Positions 31,247 through 38,856 of a DNA stretch of 38,856 bases are shown one piece after another (the stretch's first letter is position 1; each line of letters begins with the position of its first letter). Where the stretch lies: the IMG/VR virus record IMGVR_UViG_3300028162_000242, positions 1 to 38,856 of that record. One strand, given 5' to 3'. Position numbers and translations under genes: made by a program. The stretch comes from a virus. The notes under the pieces were generated by a model, which worked only from the letters and a program-made list of their open reading frames with translations, was not told the origin of the DNA and did not search any database.

Positions 31247-33262
31247 ATGGCAGAAACGGTCAAAGGACTTAATATAAAACTTAGCCTTGATGGTAGAGAT
31301 CTTGAAAACGAGCTTAAAGAGATACAGTCAGATTTAAAAGAACAACAAAAAGATCTCAAAGCAATCAACACAAATCTGAAGTATGATAGCTCGAATGTGG
31401 AAAAGTGGAAAACTAAGCAATCTAAACTGAATGACATCCTTCAAACCACAAAAAAGAAACTTGAAACTCAAAACCTTGAACTTGAGAAAGCTAAACAAGC
31501 AGTTAAAATAGGTGACATGAGCGAGACTGAATTCAACAAACTTGCTCGCAACGTATCTTATACAGAAGCGGAAGTATCCAAGCTTAATAACGAACTCAAA
31601 AACACCCGAGGGAAGATTACTGAACTTGGAAATGCAAACTTTGAGAAGATAGGAAAACTTGGTAGCACTTTAACAAAGTCGATAACACTGCCAATTTTAG
31701 GTGCTATATCAGCTCTATCTGGATTAGCTGTAAAGACAGCAATCACTGCCGATGAAATTGGCGATTCAGCCTCTAAAATCGGCCTCAGTGCTGAGAGTTT
31801 ACAAGAATGGAACTACGTTGCAAGAATCTCCGGAAGTTCCACAGAAAGCCTAAATAAAGCCTTTGTGAAGGTCAACGGCATCCTTGGTGATATTGCTACC
31901 GGTAATGGAGACAAGGTATCAGAAAGCCTAGCTATAATTGGACTAACAGTCGATGATCTTAAAGGCAAAAAAGCTGATGAGGCATTTGATACTATTAGAG
32001 ATGCTTTAGCTGGGGTAAAAGACGAAGCTATTAGAGTTGGGGTGGCCAACGAGTTCTTTGGTGAAAAAATAGGAACTGAGATTATACCGATTCTTTCTAG
32101 TGAAAAGACAGCTATTTCTAACTTAAGACAAGAAGCCAGGGAATTAGGAATCATCACCAATGAGCAAGCACAAGTTGCTGGCAATTTTACAGATTCACTA
32201 GACCAGACCAAACAAGCATTATCAAGTCTTGCAATGAATATATCGATGACAGTACTTCCCATTTTACAAACACTGCTTCAAAAAGTGCGAGATGAAATTA
32301 TTCCAACAATTAAAAGTTGGATTGATAAATGGATTAACTTAGATGATAACACAAAAAAGATCATCATCACTTTAGGTGCTGTGGTTGCTGCTGTAGGACC
32401 TGTGCTATCCATTGTAGGAAAAGTGGGACCTTTATTAAATATGGTTTCGATGGTTTTAAAAGGTGTTGGAACATCCGGATTGTTTGCAGGTACAGGTATC
32501 AACTTTGCTACACTTGGTATTGGTGCACTAATTGCAATACTTGCTATGGCTTTATTTCAAAGTGAAGATTTTCGTGCATTACTTGCTAGATTAGGTGAGA
32601 CACTCATGCAATTGTTACCACCAATCATGCAGATAGTAGATAGCCTAATGACGGCATTATCTCCGATTCTTGATGTTATCATTGAACTTGTCGTTATGCT
32701 TGTTGATATGCTTGTTCCGATCATTGATATCATCCTCCAACCACTCTTGATGCAAATTGGATTTATTGCAGAAATTCTCGAGTTAGTAGCTCCGCTTCTT
32801 GAAGTGATTGGGAATGTTCTCCAAGCAATTCTCGTGCCTGCAATCAAAGTATTACAAAAAGTGCTTGAACCGGTTATGGCTGTTGTACAAAAGATTGTCG
32901 AGTTTTTATCGACAATTTTTGCTTGGATTGGCGATCTTGGACCTAAGATGACAGCCATAACTGGTAATTTTGGAGACATGATTGGAAATATCACAGGAAA
33001 CATAAAAGGCTTTGCATCAAATATTGCTTCAGGAATAGGTAATTTTGTCGGGAACGCAGCTGATAAAGTGGGTGGATTTTTTAACAATATTGGTAGTTGG
33101 TTTGGTGATGCCTTCAATTTGAAAAAAGCTCAAACCGTTTCGAATAACACAAATAACACTTCCTCAAGTTTAGCCACCACCAACAATATCACAATAAATA
33201 CAACTTCACCGACATTTGATATTGATTCTATCAATCGAGCATTAGGCGGAAATGTAATATGA
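31247..33262 (+). CDS. Tape measure protein
   Basis: The 671-residue protein has a long N-terminal coiled coil (about 10-110), helical repeats, and hydrophobic stretches at about 375-440 and 470-580 (IIITLGAVVAAVGPVLSIVG), as is usual for tape measures, which set tail length and later help DNA entry. The length suggests a tail of roughly 100 nm by the usual residue-to-length rule. AAGGAGG stands 8 nt before ATG 31247. The C-terminus is Gly-, Asn- and Thr-rich. Confidence 0.92.
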   Translation: MAETVKGLNIKLSLDGRDLENELKEIQSDLKEQQKDLKAINTNLKYDSSNVEKWKTKQSKLNDILQTTKKKLETQNLELEKAKQAVKIGDMSETEFNKLARNVSYTEAEVSKLNNELKNTRGKITELGNANFEKIGKLGSTLTKSITLPILGAISALSGLAVKTAITADEIGDSASKIGLSAESLQEWNYVARISGSSTESLNKAFVKVNGILGDIATGNGDKVSESLAIIGLTVDDLKGKKADEAFDTIRDALAGVKDEAIRVGVANEFFGEKIGTEIIPILSSEKTAISNLRQEARELGIITNEQAQVAGNFTDSLDQTKQALSSLAMNISMTVLPILQTLLQKVRDEIIPTIKSWIDKWINLDDNTKKIIITLGAVVAAVGPVLSIVGKVGPLLNMVSMVLKGVGTSGLFAGTGINFATLGIGALIAILAMALFQSEDFRALLARLGETLMQLLPPIMQIVDSLMTALSPILDVIIELVVMLVDMLVPIIDIILQPLLMQIGFIAEILELVAPLLEVIGNVLQAILVPAIKVLQKVLEPVMAVVQKIVEFLSTIFAWIGDLGPKMTAITGNFGDMIGNITGNIKGFASNIASGIGNFVGNAADKVGGFFNNIGSWFGDAFNLKKAQTVSNNTNNTSSSLATTNNITINTTSPTFDIDSINRALGGNVI

Positions 33263-34086
33263 TAAGAAGACTATATTTAGAAAACGTCTATGGAACCAGG
33301 TTCCACTTTAATTACCAAAGCGGAGTGTTGATAAGTATGCTAAGTGGACTTGGATTTTCAAATGAGTATACTTACTTGAAATATGAAAACCAATATGATC
33401 AAGTCGAAAGAGTTATTCCCCTAACAGAAATAAGCGCAATGCTTACGTTTTTGAAAGGTTATCTAGGTTACAAGTGTTTTTTGGATTATATACAGCAAAA
33501 TGAACAAAATCTAAAATTACATTATCAAACCATTGAAACAGCGTTTTGTTATATCGATATCAAATCACTTAGTAAAAGCGCGCTTATCGGTGGCGCGCTT
33601 CAAAGTGAGATTAGCTTTAATAAAAAATCATTATGGTTAAAAGAAAAAGCAATTTCAATAGATGTCAACACTGATTGTTTCGGAAAAGTATTTCCATACA
33701 GTTACCCATTTATTTACTCAAGCGCTTATGAAGGAAAAGTATCAATCGCTAACAAAGGTATTGTAAAAGCGCCTCTGAAAATCGAAATGTATGGGGCTGT
33801 TGATAATCCGGAAGTAAATATCTTAAAAAACGGGGAAATTGTCTCATCACTAAAACTCAACGTGTCAAGTTTAGATTGCGCGATTACAGTATCTTCGAAT
33901 CCAACGATTCAATATATGTCAATGAATGAAGCTGGAAATATAACAAATATATACCAAGATCAAGATTTCACATGTGACAATTTTCTGTTTTTAGGTGTAG
34001 GAGAATATGAAATTGAATATAAACCAGGCGTAAGCACTCTGACAAGTTGTCGGATTACAATTCTAGAAGGATATTTAGGAAATTAG
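33259..34086 (+). CDS. Distal tail protein (Dit)
   Basis: The 275-residue protein follows the tape measure with a 4-nt overlap, the position of Dit in Gram-positive siphophages. It has an N-terminal beta part (MIRRLYLENVYGTRFHFNYQ) and a C-terminal galectin-like part (GIVKAPLKIEMYGAVDNPEV, ...VGEYEIEYKPG). Dit hexamers form the baseplate centre. The family call depends on position and overall pattern. Confidence 0.78.
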   Translation: MIRRLYLENVYGTRFHFNYQSGVLISMLSGLGFSNEYTYLKYENQYDQVERVIPLTEISAMLTFLKGYLGYKCFLDYIQQNEQNLKLHYQTIETAFCYIDIKSLSKSALIGGALQSEISFNKKSLWLKEKAISIDVNTDCFGKVFPYSYPFIYSSAYEGKVSIANKGIVKAPLKIEMYGAVDNPEVNILKNGEIVSSLKLNVSSLDCAITVSSNPTIQYMSMNEAGNITNIYQDQDFTCDNFLFLGVGEYEIEYKPGVSTLTSCRITILEGYLGN

Positions 34087-34087
34087 T

Positions 34088-35212
34088 ATGCAATTGATAT
34101 TCTTGGACAGAAAGACCTTGGCTTACAAAGACAATGGATTTGTTGAAAACACATTTGAAATCAATCTTGATTTAGTTATTCATCAAAAATCGTCATTTAC
34201 AGTAAATAAACGAAATATAAACACCAATATCGGGGATATAGTCGCGCTAAAAGATATGAGCTTTTTTTATCTAGGCATCATTGAAAGTATCGAATTAGCT
34301 GATGTTTATACGGCGTGCATTCAGGTTGTAGACATATGCGATATTTTCAATATTGAAGTGCCGGTTGTTAGTTATACTGGAGATCTTGCATTATATCTTG
34401 AAAATCTTATTAGCACCTTCTTCATCAATTCAAACGACACACTTCAAAACCTGCCATACTTATCAATCACAAGAGAAACATGTGTAATAGGCGAGTTAAT
34501 ATTTGAACCAGATAAGATTATGGCAATATCTAGTGTAATTGAATTAATCTCAAAATCCTATGGAGTGAACTTGAAACCCGAAGTTGTTTTTCTAAGAGGG
34601 AGAATTATCGGTATCAAGATTCGAATTGTCGAGGTGCAAAGAGGAATAAAAATAAAAAGTAATTTGTCATCAATTATGGATTTAGTTGTGAATGACAGTT
34701 CAAGCCCGGTAATCAATAAAGTAATTTATTATCCAAAATTAGAAAACATTACCTCTAAAACAACTCAGAAATATTATCTGTTAACAACCGGAGAAATCTC
34801 ACAAAATGCAACAAGTGAGTTTCGATATCAGACAGTTAAAATGAAATCAATCAGCTATTCTGATGCTGATTTTTTGCAGCTATTAACGAAAGCAAAAAAC
34901 GAAATGATTAGCTCAAAGCTGGATCATAATATTTCGTTTAATTTAAAAACTGAAAACAACGTGATTAAGCCGCTAGAAAACTTAAATTTAGGGGATTTTG
35001 TTGAATTCATAAAAGAAGATGTTATCTACGATACTGTAGTAACCGGTATAAAATTTAAAGATGGATTTTATCAAGCAAGCATTACTTTGGGTGAGTATCG
35101 TATCAGACTGACCGAGAAAATTCAATTACTCAATAAAAGTGTCAATACTGCAATTAGTAATATTTCCGTAATAAGTGGTGGAAGCACAGATTTGGATGGA
35201 GGAGAGTATTAA
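34088..35212 (+). CDS. Tal/gp27-like baseplate hub protein
   Basis: The 374-residue protein follows Dit directly and is beta-rich, with FEINLDLVIHQKSSFTVNKR and GDIVALKDMSFFYLGIIESI near the start and NLGDFVEFIKEDVIYDTVVT in the C-terminal half, as in the hub part of tail-associated lysin proteins. No peptidase or lysozyme domain is attached, so it is probably purely structural. It overlaps the next gene by 1 nt. Confidence 0.7.
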   Translation: MQLIFLDRKTLAYKDNGFVENTFEINLDLVIHQKSSFTVNKRNINTNIGDIVALKDMSFFYLGIIESIELADVYTACIQVVDICDIFNIEVPVVSYTGDLALYLENLISTFFINSNDTLQNLPYLSITRETCVIGELIFEPDKIMAISSVIELISKSYGVNLKPEVVFLRGRIIGIKIRIVEVQRGIKIKSNLSSIMDLVVNDSSSPVINKVIYYPKLENITSKTTQKYYLLTTGEISQNATSEFRYQTVKMKSISYSDADFLQLLTKAKNEMISSKLDHNISFNLKTENNVIKPLENLNLGDFVEFIKEDVIYDTVVTGIKFKDGFYQASITLGEYRIRLTEKIQLLNKSVNTAISNISVISGGSTDLDGGEY

Positions 35213-35988
35213 TGGGAATACAAAAGATAACATTTGATGGTGCAAATGTAACATCGAAAATCGATGCTGATTTGTATCATTTTTTATTTTCAAATGAAGT
35301 TGGCATTTTATTTGGTTTAAAAAACACTGTAAGTTATTCACTTGCAAATAATATCGTCACATTTCAAGATGGATATATTGGAATATATGGCAGAATTATT
35401 TATATTGAGAACGGGACTCAAATAACAATTACTCCGGACTCGGTCAAAAACGGATTTGTTGTTCTTGGAGTCAACACAGAAGACAATTCTGTTTCGCTGT
35501 ATCTAAGAGAACAAGCATCTGGTTATCCGACCTTGTCAAAAACAAATCTTGTGACATCAAATGGGTTATGCGAACTTGCATTGTGCGCCTACACAAAAAC
35601 GGCAACGTCAATAACATTAAATGCATCCTTTACCAGGGAAATAATAACGAGTTCAAAAGAACGAACAAATTTTATCGAAGCTAGTATCTATGCTAATTTT
35701 AAACCGGTGCGTGTTCCTGTAACCACAGTAACCAACGGAACTTATAGATTTAGTGGATATGATTCGAACCAACTTGAAAATGCATTGATGCTTGTAGTTG
35801 TAAACTATAACAATATCGTATCCGTTCCTGGCACAATTTTATTTCATGAGTCCGGTTCGGCCGCCTCTGTTAATTATCGATATGGAAATAGTGATTACTC
35901 ATTATTTATCACATATAATGACAGCATCGTAACCTTGATTTGTGGATCAACCATCCAAAGAGTTACATCAGTAATTATCTTTAAATAG
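35212..35988 (+). CDS. Baseplate/minor tail protein
   Basis: The 258-residue beta-rich protein starts with GIQKITFDGANVTSKIDADL and has NNIVTFQDGYIGIYGRIIYI, as in N-terminal modules of Gram-positive baseplate upper proteins. The C-terminal half (TYRFSGYDSNQLENALMLVV) looks like a separate beta domain. It lies between hub and receptor-binding genes and probably links them. No enzymatic motif. Confidence 0.6.
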   Translation: MGIQKITFDGANVTSKIDADLYHFLFSNEVGILFGLKNTVSYSLANNIVTFQDGYIGIYGRIIYIENGTQITITPDSVKNGFVVLGVNTEDNSVSLYLREQASGYPTLSKTNLVTSNGLCELALCAYTKTATSITLNASFTREIITSSKERTNFIEASIYANFKPVRVPVTTVTNGTYRFSGYDSNQLENALMLVVVNYNNIVSVPGTILFHESGSAASVNYRYGNSDYSLFITYNDSIVTLICGSTIQRVTSVIIFK

Positions 35989-36003
35989 AAAGAAGGAGAA
36001 CCC

Positions 36004-36855
36004 ATGGCAACAATTCAAATAAAAAGAAGAACAACCGCAGGTACGGGACCACTTATTGGATCAGTGGGAACAGTTAAGGCCGGAGAGCCGTTAATCGATT
36101 TTAATGGCGAGCATTTATATATTGCAAAAGCAGATAAGGTCGCGAGTGTAGGCACTCCATTAGCGACAGTGGATTATTTAGAGATTCCATCTACCGGAAA
36201 AGTAAATACGCAAATTGATGCAAAGATCACTGCGATCGGACTTGGAAGTGCTTCAACAAAAAACACCGGTACTGAGTCTGGGAATGTGCCTGTTTTGGAC
36301 GCTTCAGGCAAATTGGTCGACTCAGTAATTCCCAAAGTTGCCATAACAAATACCTTTGTGGTCGCAAGTCAAACTGCGATGCTTGCATTATCAACGGCAC
36401 AAGAAGGTGACGTGGCTGTAAGAACCGATATAAATAAATCATTTATTCTTAAGACTACAGGTTATTCAACGCTGGCAAATTGGCAAGAGTTATTATCACC
36501 TACAGATGCCGTTCAAAGTGTGAATGGGAAAACAGGAACTGTTACTATTAATTTGAGCGAACTTGGTGGGACAGCGGCAATTGATTTTGTGGATCACGCA
36601 CAAAGTGATGTGCATCTTTCAGAAAATCAAAAAGAAATCATTGCCAACACAAATAATTCGCACATTATGACAGATGTTGGCCTCTCATATGTCATTATGA
36701 AATCTGCATGGGATGCGCTAGTAGTGCCGGATGGATTGAAACTATTCAACAGTTTAAACACTAACTACAGCCCTAATATCGTTCAATACTATTTGGGGAT
36801 TGATAATACAAAAGTGTTACAGCCGTCTTCTGTTATTGATGGTGGGACCTATTAA
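36004..36855 (+). CDS. Tail fibre / receptor-binding protein with Mtd_N-like start
   Basis: The 283-residue protein opens with MATIQIKRRTTAGTG, then GEPLIDFNGEHLYI, a pattern like the N-terminal domain of phage fibre and tropism proteins (Mtd_N-like). The middle (GKLVDSVIPKVAITNTFVVA, NGKTGTVTINLSELGGTAAI) resembles fibre shaft segments. It probably helps bind the host surface. AGAAGGAG precedes the ATG. The next gene begins with a related module. Confidence 0.72.
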   Translation: MATIQIKRRTTAGTGPLIGSVGTVKAGEPLIDFNGEHLYIAKADKVASVGTPLATVDYLEIPSTGKVNTQIDAKITAIGLGSASTKNTGTESGNVPVLDASGKLVDSVIPKVAITNTFVVASQTAMLALSTAQEGDVAVRTDINKSFILKTTGYSTLANWQELLSPTDAVQSVNGKTGTVTINLSELGGTAAIDFVDHAQSDVHLSENQKEIIANTNNSHIMTDVGLSYVIMKSAWDALVVPDGLKLFNSLNTNYSPNIVQYYLGIDNTKVLQPSSVIDGGTY

Positions 36856-36857
36856 TA

Positions 36858-37538
36858 ATGGCTACTATTTGTGTTAAGCGAGGAACAACAGCACCCACAA
36901 CATCAAATTTAACTCATATTGGTGAATTGGCATATGATTACAACAATAATCATCTTTACGCTAGAAGTTCAGCATCGGTAGTTAAAATCGGAGGAGAGCT
37001 GGAAAAAGTTTTCAGTTATGAAGGTTCAGCATATTATTACAGTTTAGTGTATCCTTTTGATCCGAGCTATATCTATAAAGTGCACGTCATTGCCTCGACT
37101 TATGGTACTGCCTCAGACACTTCGAATACTTATCTATACTATAAAACCTCGAGTTTATCTAATCTTTACGGATCCAACTTAAATATTAAGCACACCGATT
37201 CAGACAGTGGAGTAACGATTTTTTCTGTTAAAAATGTCACAAGTCAGAATATAAATGATGCGTTTAATACAAGCGTTACTCTGACAAGCGGAATATCAAA
37301 AGTAATTGTTTTCGAAATTTCTCCAACTTTTAATAACGGATTAATGGATAGTGTTCAATGGGTTTCAACAGGAAGATCAATTGCAACGGTTTCTGGTCAA
37401 TCAGATGCTTCTATATGTGTTTCTGACTTTGTTCATGTCGTATATGGCCCCTTAGGAGCTTTATATATAAATCCAGGATTAAATTCAGGATCACCTGATT
37501 CAATAGCAATAACAATATATCGGACAAAAAGAAAGTAG
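36858..37538 (+). CDS. Second tail fibre-like protein with the same N-terminal module
   Basis: The 226-residue protein starts MATICVKRGTTAPTT and continues with GELAYDYNNNHLYA, clearly related to the start of the preceding protein. The rest differs: a Ser/Tyr/Thr-rich beta domain (VIASTYGTASDTSNTYLYYK) that could be a receptor-binding head. The two genes are 2 nt apart. Confidence 0.65.
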   Translation: MATICVKRGTTAPTTSNLTHIGELAYDYNNNHLYARSSASVVKIGGELEKVFSYEGSAYYYSLVYPFDPSYIYKVHVIASTYGTASDTSNTYLYYKTSSLSNLYGSNLNIKHTDSDSGVTIFSVKNVTSQNINDAFNTSVTLTSGISKVIVFEISPTFNNGLMDSVQWVSTGRSIATVSGQSDASICVSDFVHVVYGPLGALYINPGLNSGSPDSIAITIYRTKRK

Positions 37539-37545
37539 GAAAAAA

Positions 37546-37884
37546 ATGGCCATTATAAAAGAATTAAATTCAAGTTATGGGTGTTTAATTGCATACCATC
37601 GAATCACATCTATTAATATTCATTATCAAGCAAAAAAAATTGTGCTGTGTGTTGCATCTTATCTATCAAAAGAAACAAGAGCAAATCAAATGGAACCTCT
37701 AGAAGAGATCGATATTGAAGTTCCGATTTCTGACTTTTCCATATTTAAAAATACTAATGTCATCGAAACGGGCTATATCTGGCTTAAAAATAATGTGATT
37801 GGATTCGAAGATTCAGTTGATGATTTTGATGTATTATCAAGTGAAATTCATCCGGTTCAAGAACTGCTTGAAGTTGATGAATAA
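37546..37884 (+). CDS. Hypothetical protein before the nucleotidyltransferase
   Basis: The 112-residue acidic protein has IHYQAKKIVLCVASYLSKET near the middle and ends with HPVQELLEVDE. It lies in the slot between fibre and lysis genes and its stop overlaps the next start (TAATG), so the two are co-translated. Similar small proteins occur at this place in other phages, without known function. Confidence 0.55.
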   Translation: MAIIKELNSSYGCLIAYHRITSINIHYQAKKIVLCVASYLSKETRANQMEPLEEIDIEVPISDFSIFKNTNVIETGYIWLKNNVIGFEDSVDDFDVLSSEIHPVQELLEVDE

Positions 37885-38543
37885 TGGAATTTAAGTATTC
37901 TAAAAATCAAATTATCGAAATTATCAAAGAAATGTTTCCGAAACAGAAAATCATGTTTGCCTATTTTTGTGGTTCAATAGCTTATCATACATTTGATGAA
38001 ACGAGCGATATTGATGTCTCTGTTATTATAGATGATTTTTCAGGATCCATTCATATGGAAGCCGATGGCATTGATTTTTTTGCCTATGGAATAGATTGTT
38101 ATTTAGGAAAACAACAACTCAAGCCAGAGATTCCAAACTACTACAAAATGCATATTGACGACGTTATAGAAATCGACAAGAACTTAATCTATCTTAATAG
38201 GGAATATTGTGAAGCCTTTAATGCATATAAAACCATTGATTGGAAAAATGGTTTAGGTGGGTTCTTAGATTCATTCACGTCGTTTCATGACTCCAGAATG
38301 GAAAAGACAGGAACTCTATCAAAGCGTTTATATCATGTGTTTCGAATAAGGGGAATGTTAGACCACTATGATGAATCAGGGTGCTTTGAACATATAGTCA
38401 AAGAACCATGGAAAAGTTTCATGCTCGATTATAAGAAAAATTGGAATAATCCATCCGCTGGGAAATATCGGACATTAATATGCGAACAATTGGAGTATAT
38501 CAAACAATATTCAGAAAGGACTCGAGATTATGAACTGGGATAA
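37884..38543 (+). CDS. Predicted nucleotidyltransferase (pol beta superfamily)
   Basis: The 219-residue protein has the signature G-S-x10-D-x-D of minimal nucleotidyltransferases: CGSIAYHTFDETSDIDVSVI at 29-48, with Ser31, Asp42 and Asp44. A later KRLYHVFRIRGMLDHYD and downstream helices resemble the RlaP/PF10127 type. Such enzymes attach a nucleotide to a protein, RNA or small molecule; the target here is unknown. It lies between the tail and holin-like genes, so it should be expressed late. It is probably cargo and not a structural gene. It overlaps the next gene by 14 nt. Confidence 0.75.
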   Translation: MEFKYSKNQIIEIIKEMFPKQKIMFAYFCGSIAYHTFDETSDIDVSVIIDDFSGSIHMEADGIDFFAYGIDCYLGKQQLKPEIPNYYKMHIDDVIEIDKNLIYLNREYCEAFNAYKTIDWKNGLGGFLDSFTSFHDSRMEKTGTLSKRLYHVFRIRGMLDHYDESGCFEHIVKEPWKSFMLDYKKNWNNPSAGKYRTLICEQLEYIKQYSERTRDYELG

Positions 38544-38856
38544 TCTTTTACATTTATTTAGAATGGAAAACTTAATTTATTGGATTGTGACTATGGTAGT
38601 AGTCATTCTAACCACTATCAAACAATTTAACAGACAAGACAAAAACAATAAATCAAATAATGATGAAATCATGGTTAATTTACAAAGAATTGAAAAGCAA
38701 AATGTAAAAATGATTAACCTGCTTGAATTACATTCACAAGACATCAAAACATTAAAAAAGGATGTCAATGTTTTAGAACATCGGGTATCCAGATTGGAAG
38801 ATTCGCATGTCAATATCTATAAACACTTAGGAGGAAAAGAAAATGACAACACTTGA
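38530..38856 (+). CDS. Holin-like membrane protein with coiled coil
   Basis: The 108-residue protein has one membrane helix (ENLIYWIVTMVVVILTTIKQF, about 13-33) followed by a charged coiled coil (MVNLQRIEKQ..., LKKDVNVLEHRVSRLEDS), the layout of BhlA-type or hemolysin XhlA-like lysis helpers of Gram-positive phages. It should act in the membrane at lysis. AAAGGA precedes the ATG. The TGA is the last codon of the window. Confidence 0.65.
   Translation: MNWDNLLHLFRMENLIYWIVTMVVVILTTIKQFNRQDKNNKSNNDEIMVNLQRIEKQNVKMINLLELHSQDIKTLKKDVNVLEHRVSRLEDSHVNIYKHLGGKENDNT
38843..38856 (+). CDS. Start of the next lysis-region gene, cut by window end
   Basis: AGGAGG (38829-38834) stands 8 nt before an ATG inside the end of the preceding gene (reads MTTL). 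By position it may be the holin or endolysin gene. Only four codons are visible. Confidence 0.4.

Noticed and set aside
8189-38856. Use of the Mycoplasma code (TGA as Trp)
   Set aside because: Many genes end cleanly in TGA with overlapping ATGA starts and encode Trp with TGG.

Overview
The window is most of a temperate siphophage with an HK97-type head, probably seen as a prophage. It lies in a low-GC bacterium that reads TGA as stop. Gram-positive-type Shine-Dalgarno sites, TATAAT promoters, U-tract terminators and a SAM-I-type riboswitch point to a low-GC Bacillota or an Acholeplasma/Izemoplasma-type relative; the sequence does not settle which. No integrase or endolysin is visible. The lysis genes only start at the right edge, so at least one end of the element lies outside the window. 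Left edge (1-1630): a lipoprotein gene and a membrane-protein gene, a terminator, then the 3' half of a tRNA-Val(GAC) without its 5' half, with direct-repeat arrays on both sides. This looks like an attachment-site junction. Accessory island (about 1.5-8.0 kb): a restriction-modification locus with Vsr and two C5-cytosine methyltransferases on the plus strand, convergent with a three-gene minus-strand operon of putative nucleases. An identical 18-nt direct repeat (1549-1566 and 7980-7997) brackets it, and a gene remnant follows on the right. Control and replication (8.0-14.9 kb): a large ImmA/IrrE-type metalloprotease with a C-terminal XRE-like domain, two matching GGACA-N5-TGTCC palindromes, an extended -10 promoter, a roughly 230-nt leader rich in inverted repeats, then a sigma-like regulator, a DUF669-like protein, a primase-helicase, RusA and a RinA/ArpU-like late regulator. 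Middle accessory region (14.9-22.1 kb): a membrane protein with its own promoter, a small-terminase-like HTH protein, a ParB-methyltransferase fusion, a papain-like protein, DUF6329, a monocistronic unknown gene, a SAM riboswitch with metK, HNH, a DUF5677-like protein and a HEPN-like protein. Structural region (22.1-38.9 kb): terminase, an inserted minus-strand cassette of three small genes, portal, protease, capsid, connectors, tail tube, tail chaperone with a probable frameshift extension, tape measure, Dit, Tal-like hub, baseplate and receptor-binding proteins, a nucleotidyltransferase, and a holin-like protein. Working together: the protease-repressor and its palindromes probably control early transcription, the RinA-like factor probably turns on late genes, and the phage carries three SAM-dependent DNA methyltransferases plus its own SAM synthetase behind a SAM riboswitch. 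The parts most worth a second look are the riboswitch-metK unit, the structured early leader, the restriction island and the small cargo genes.
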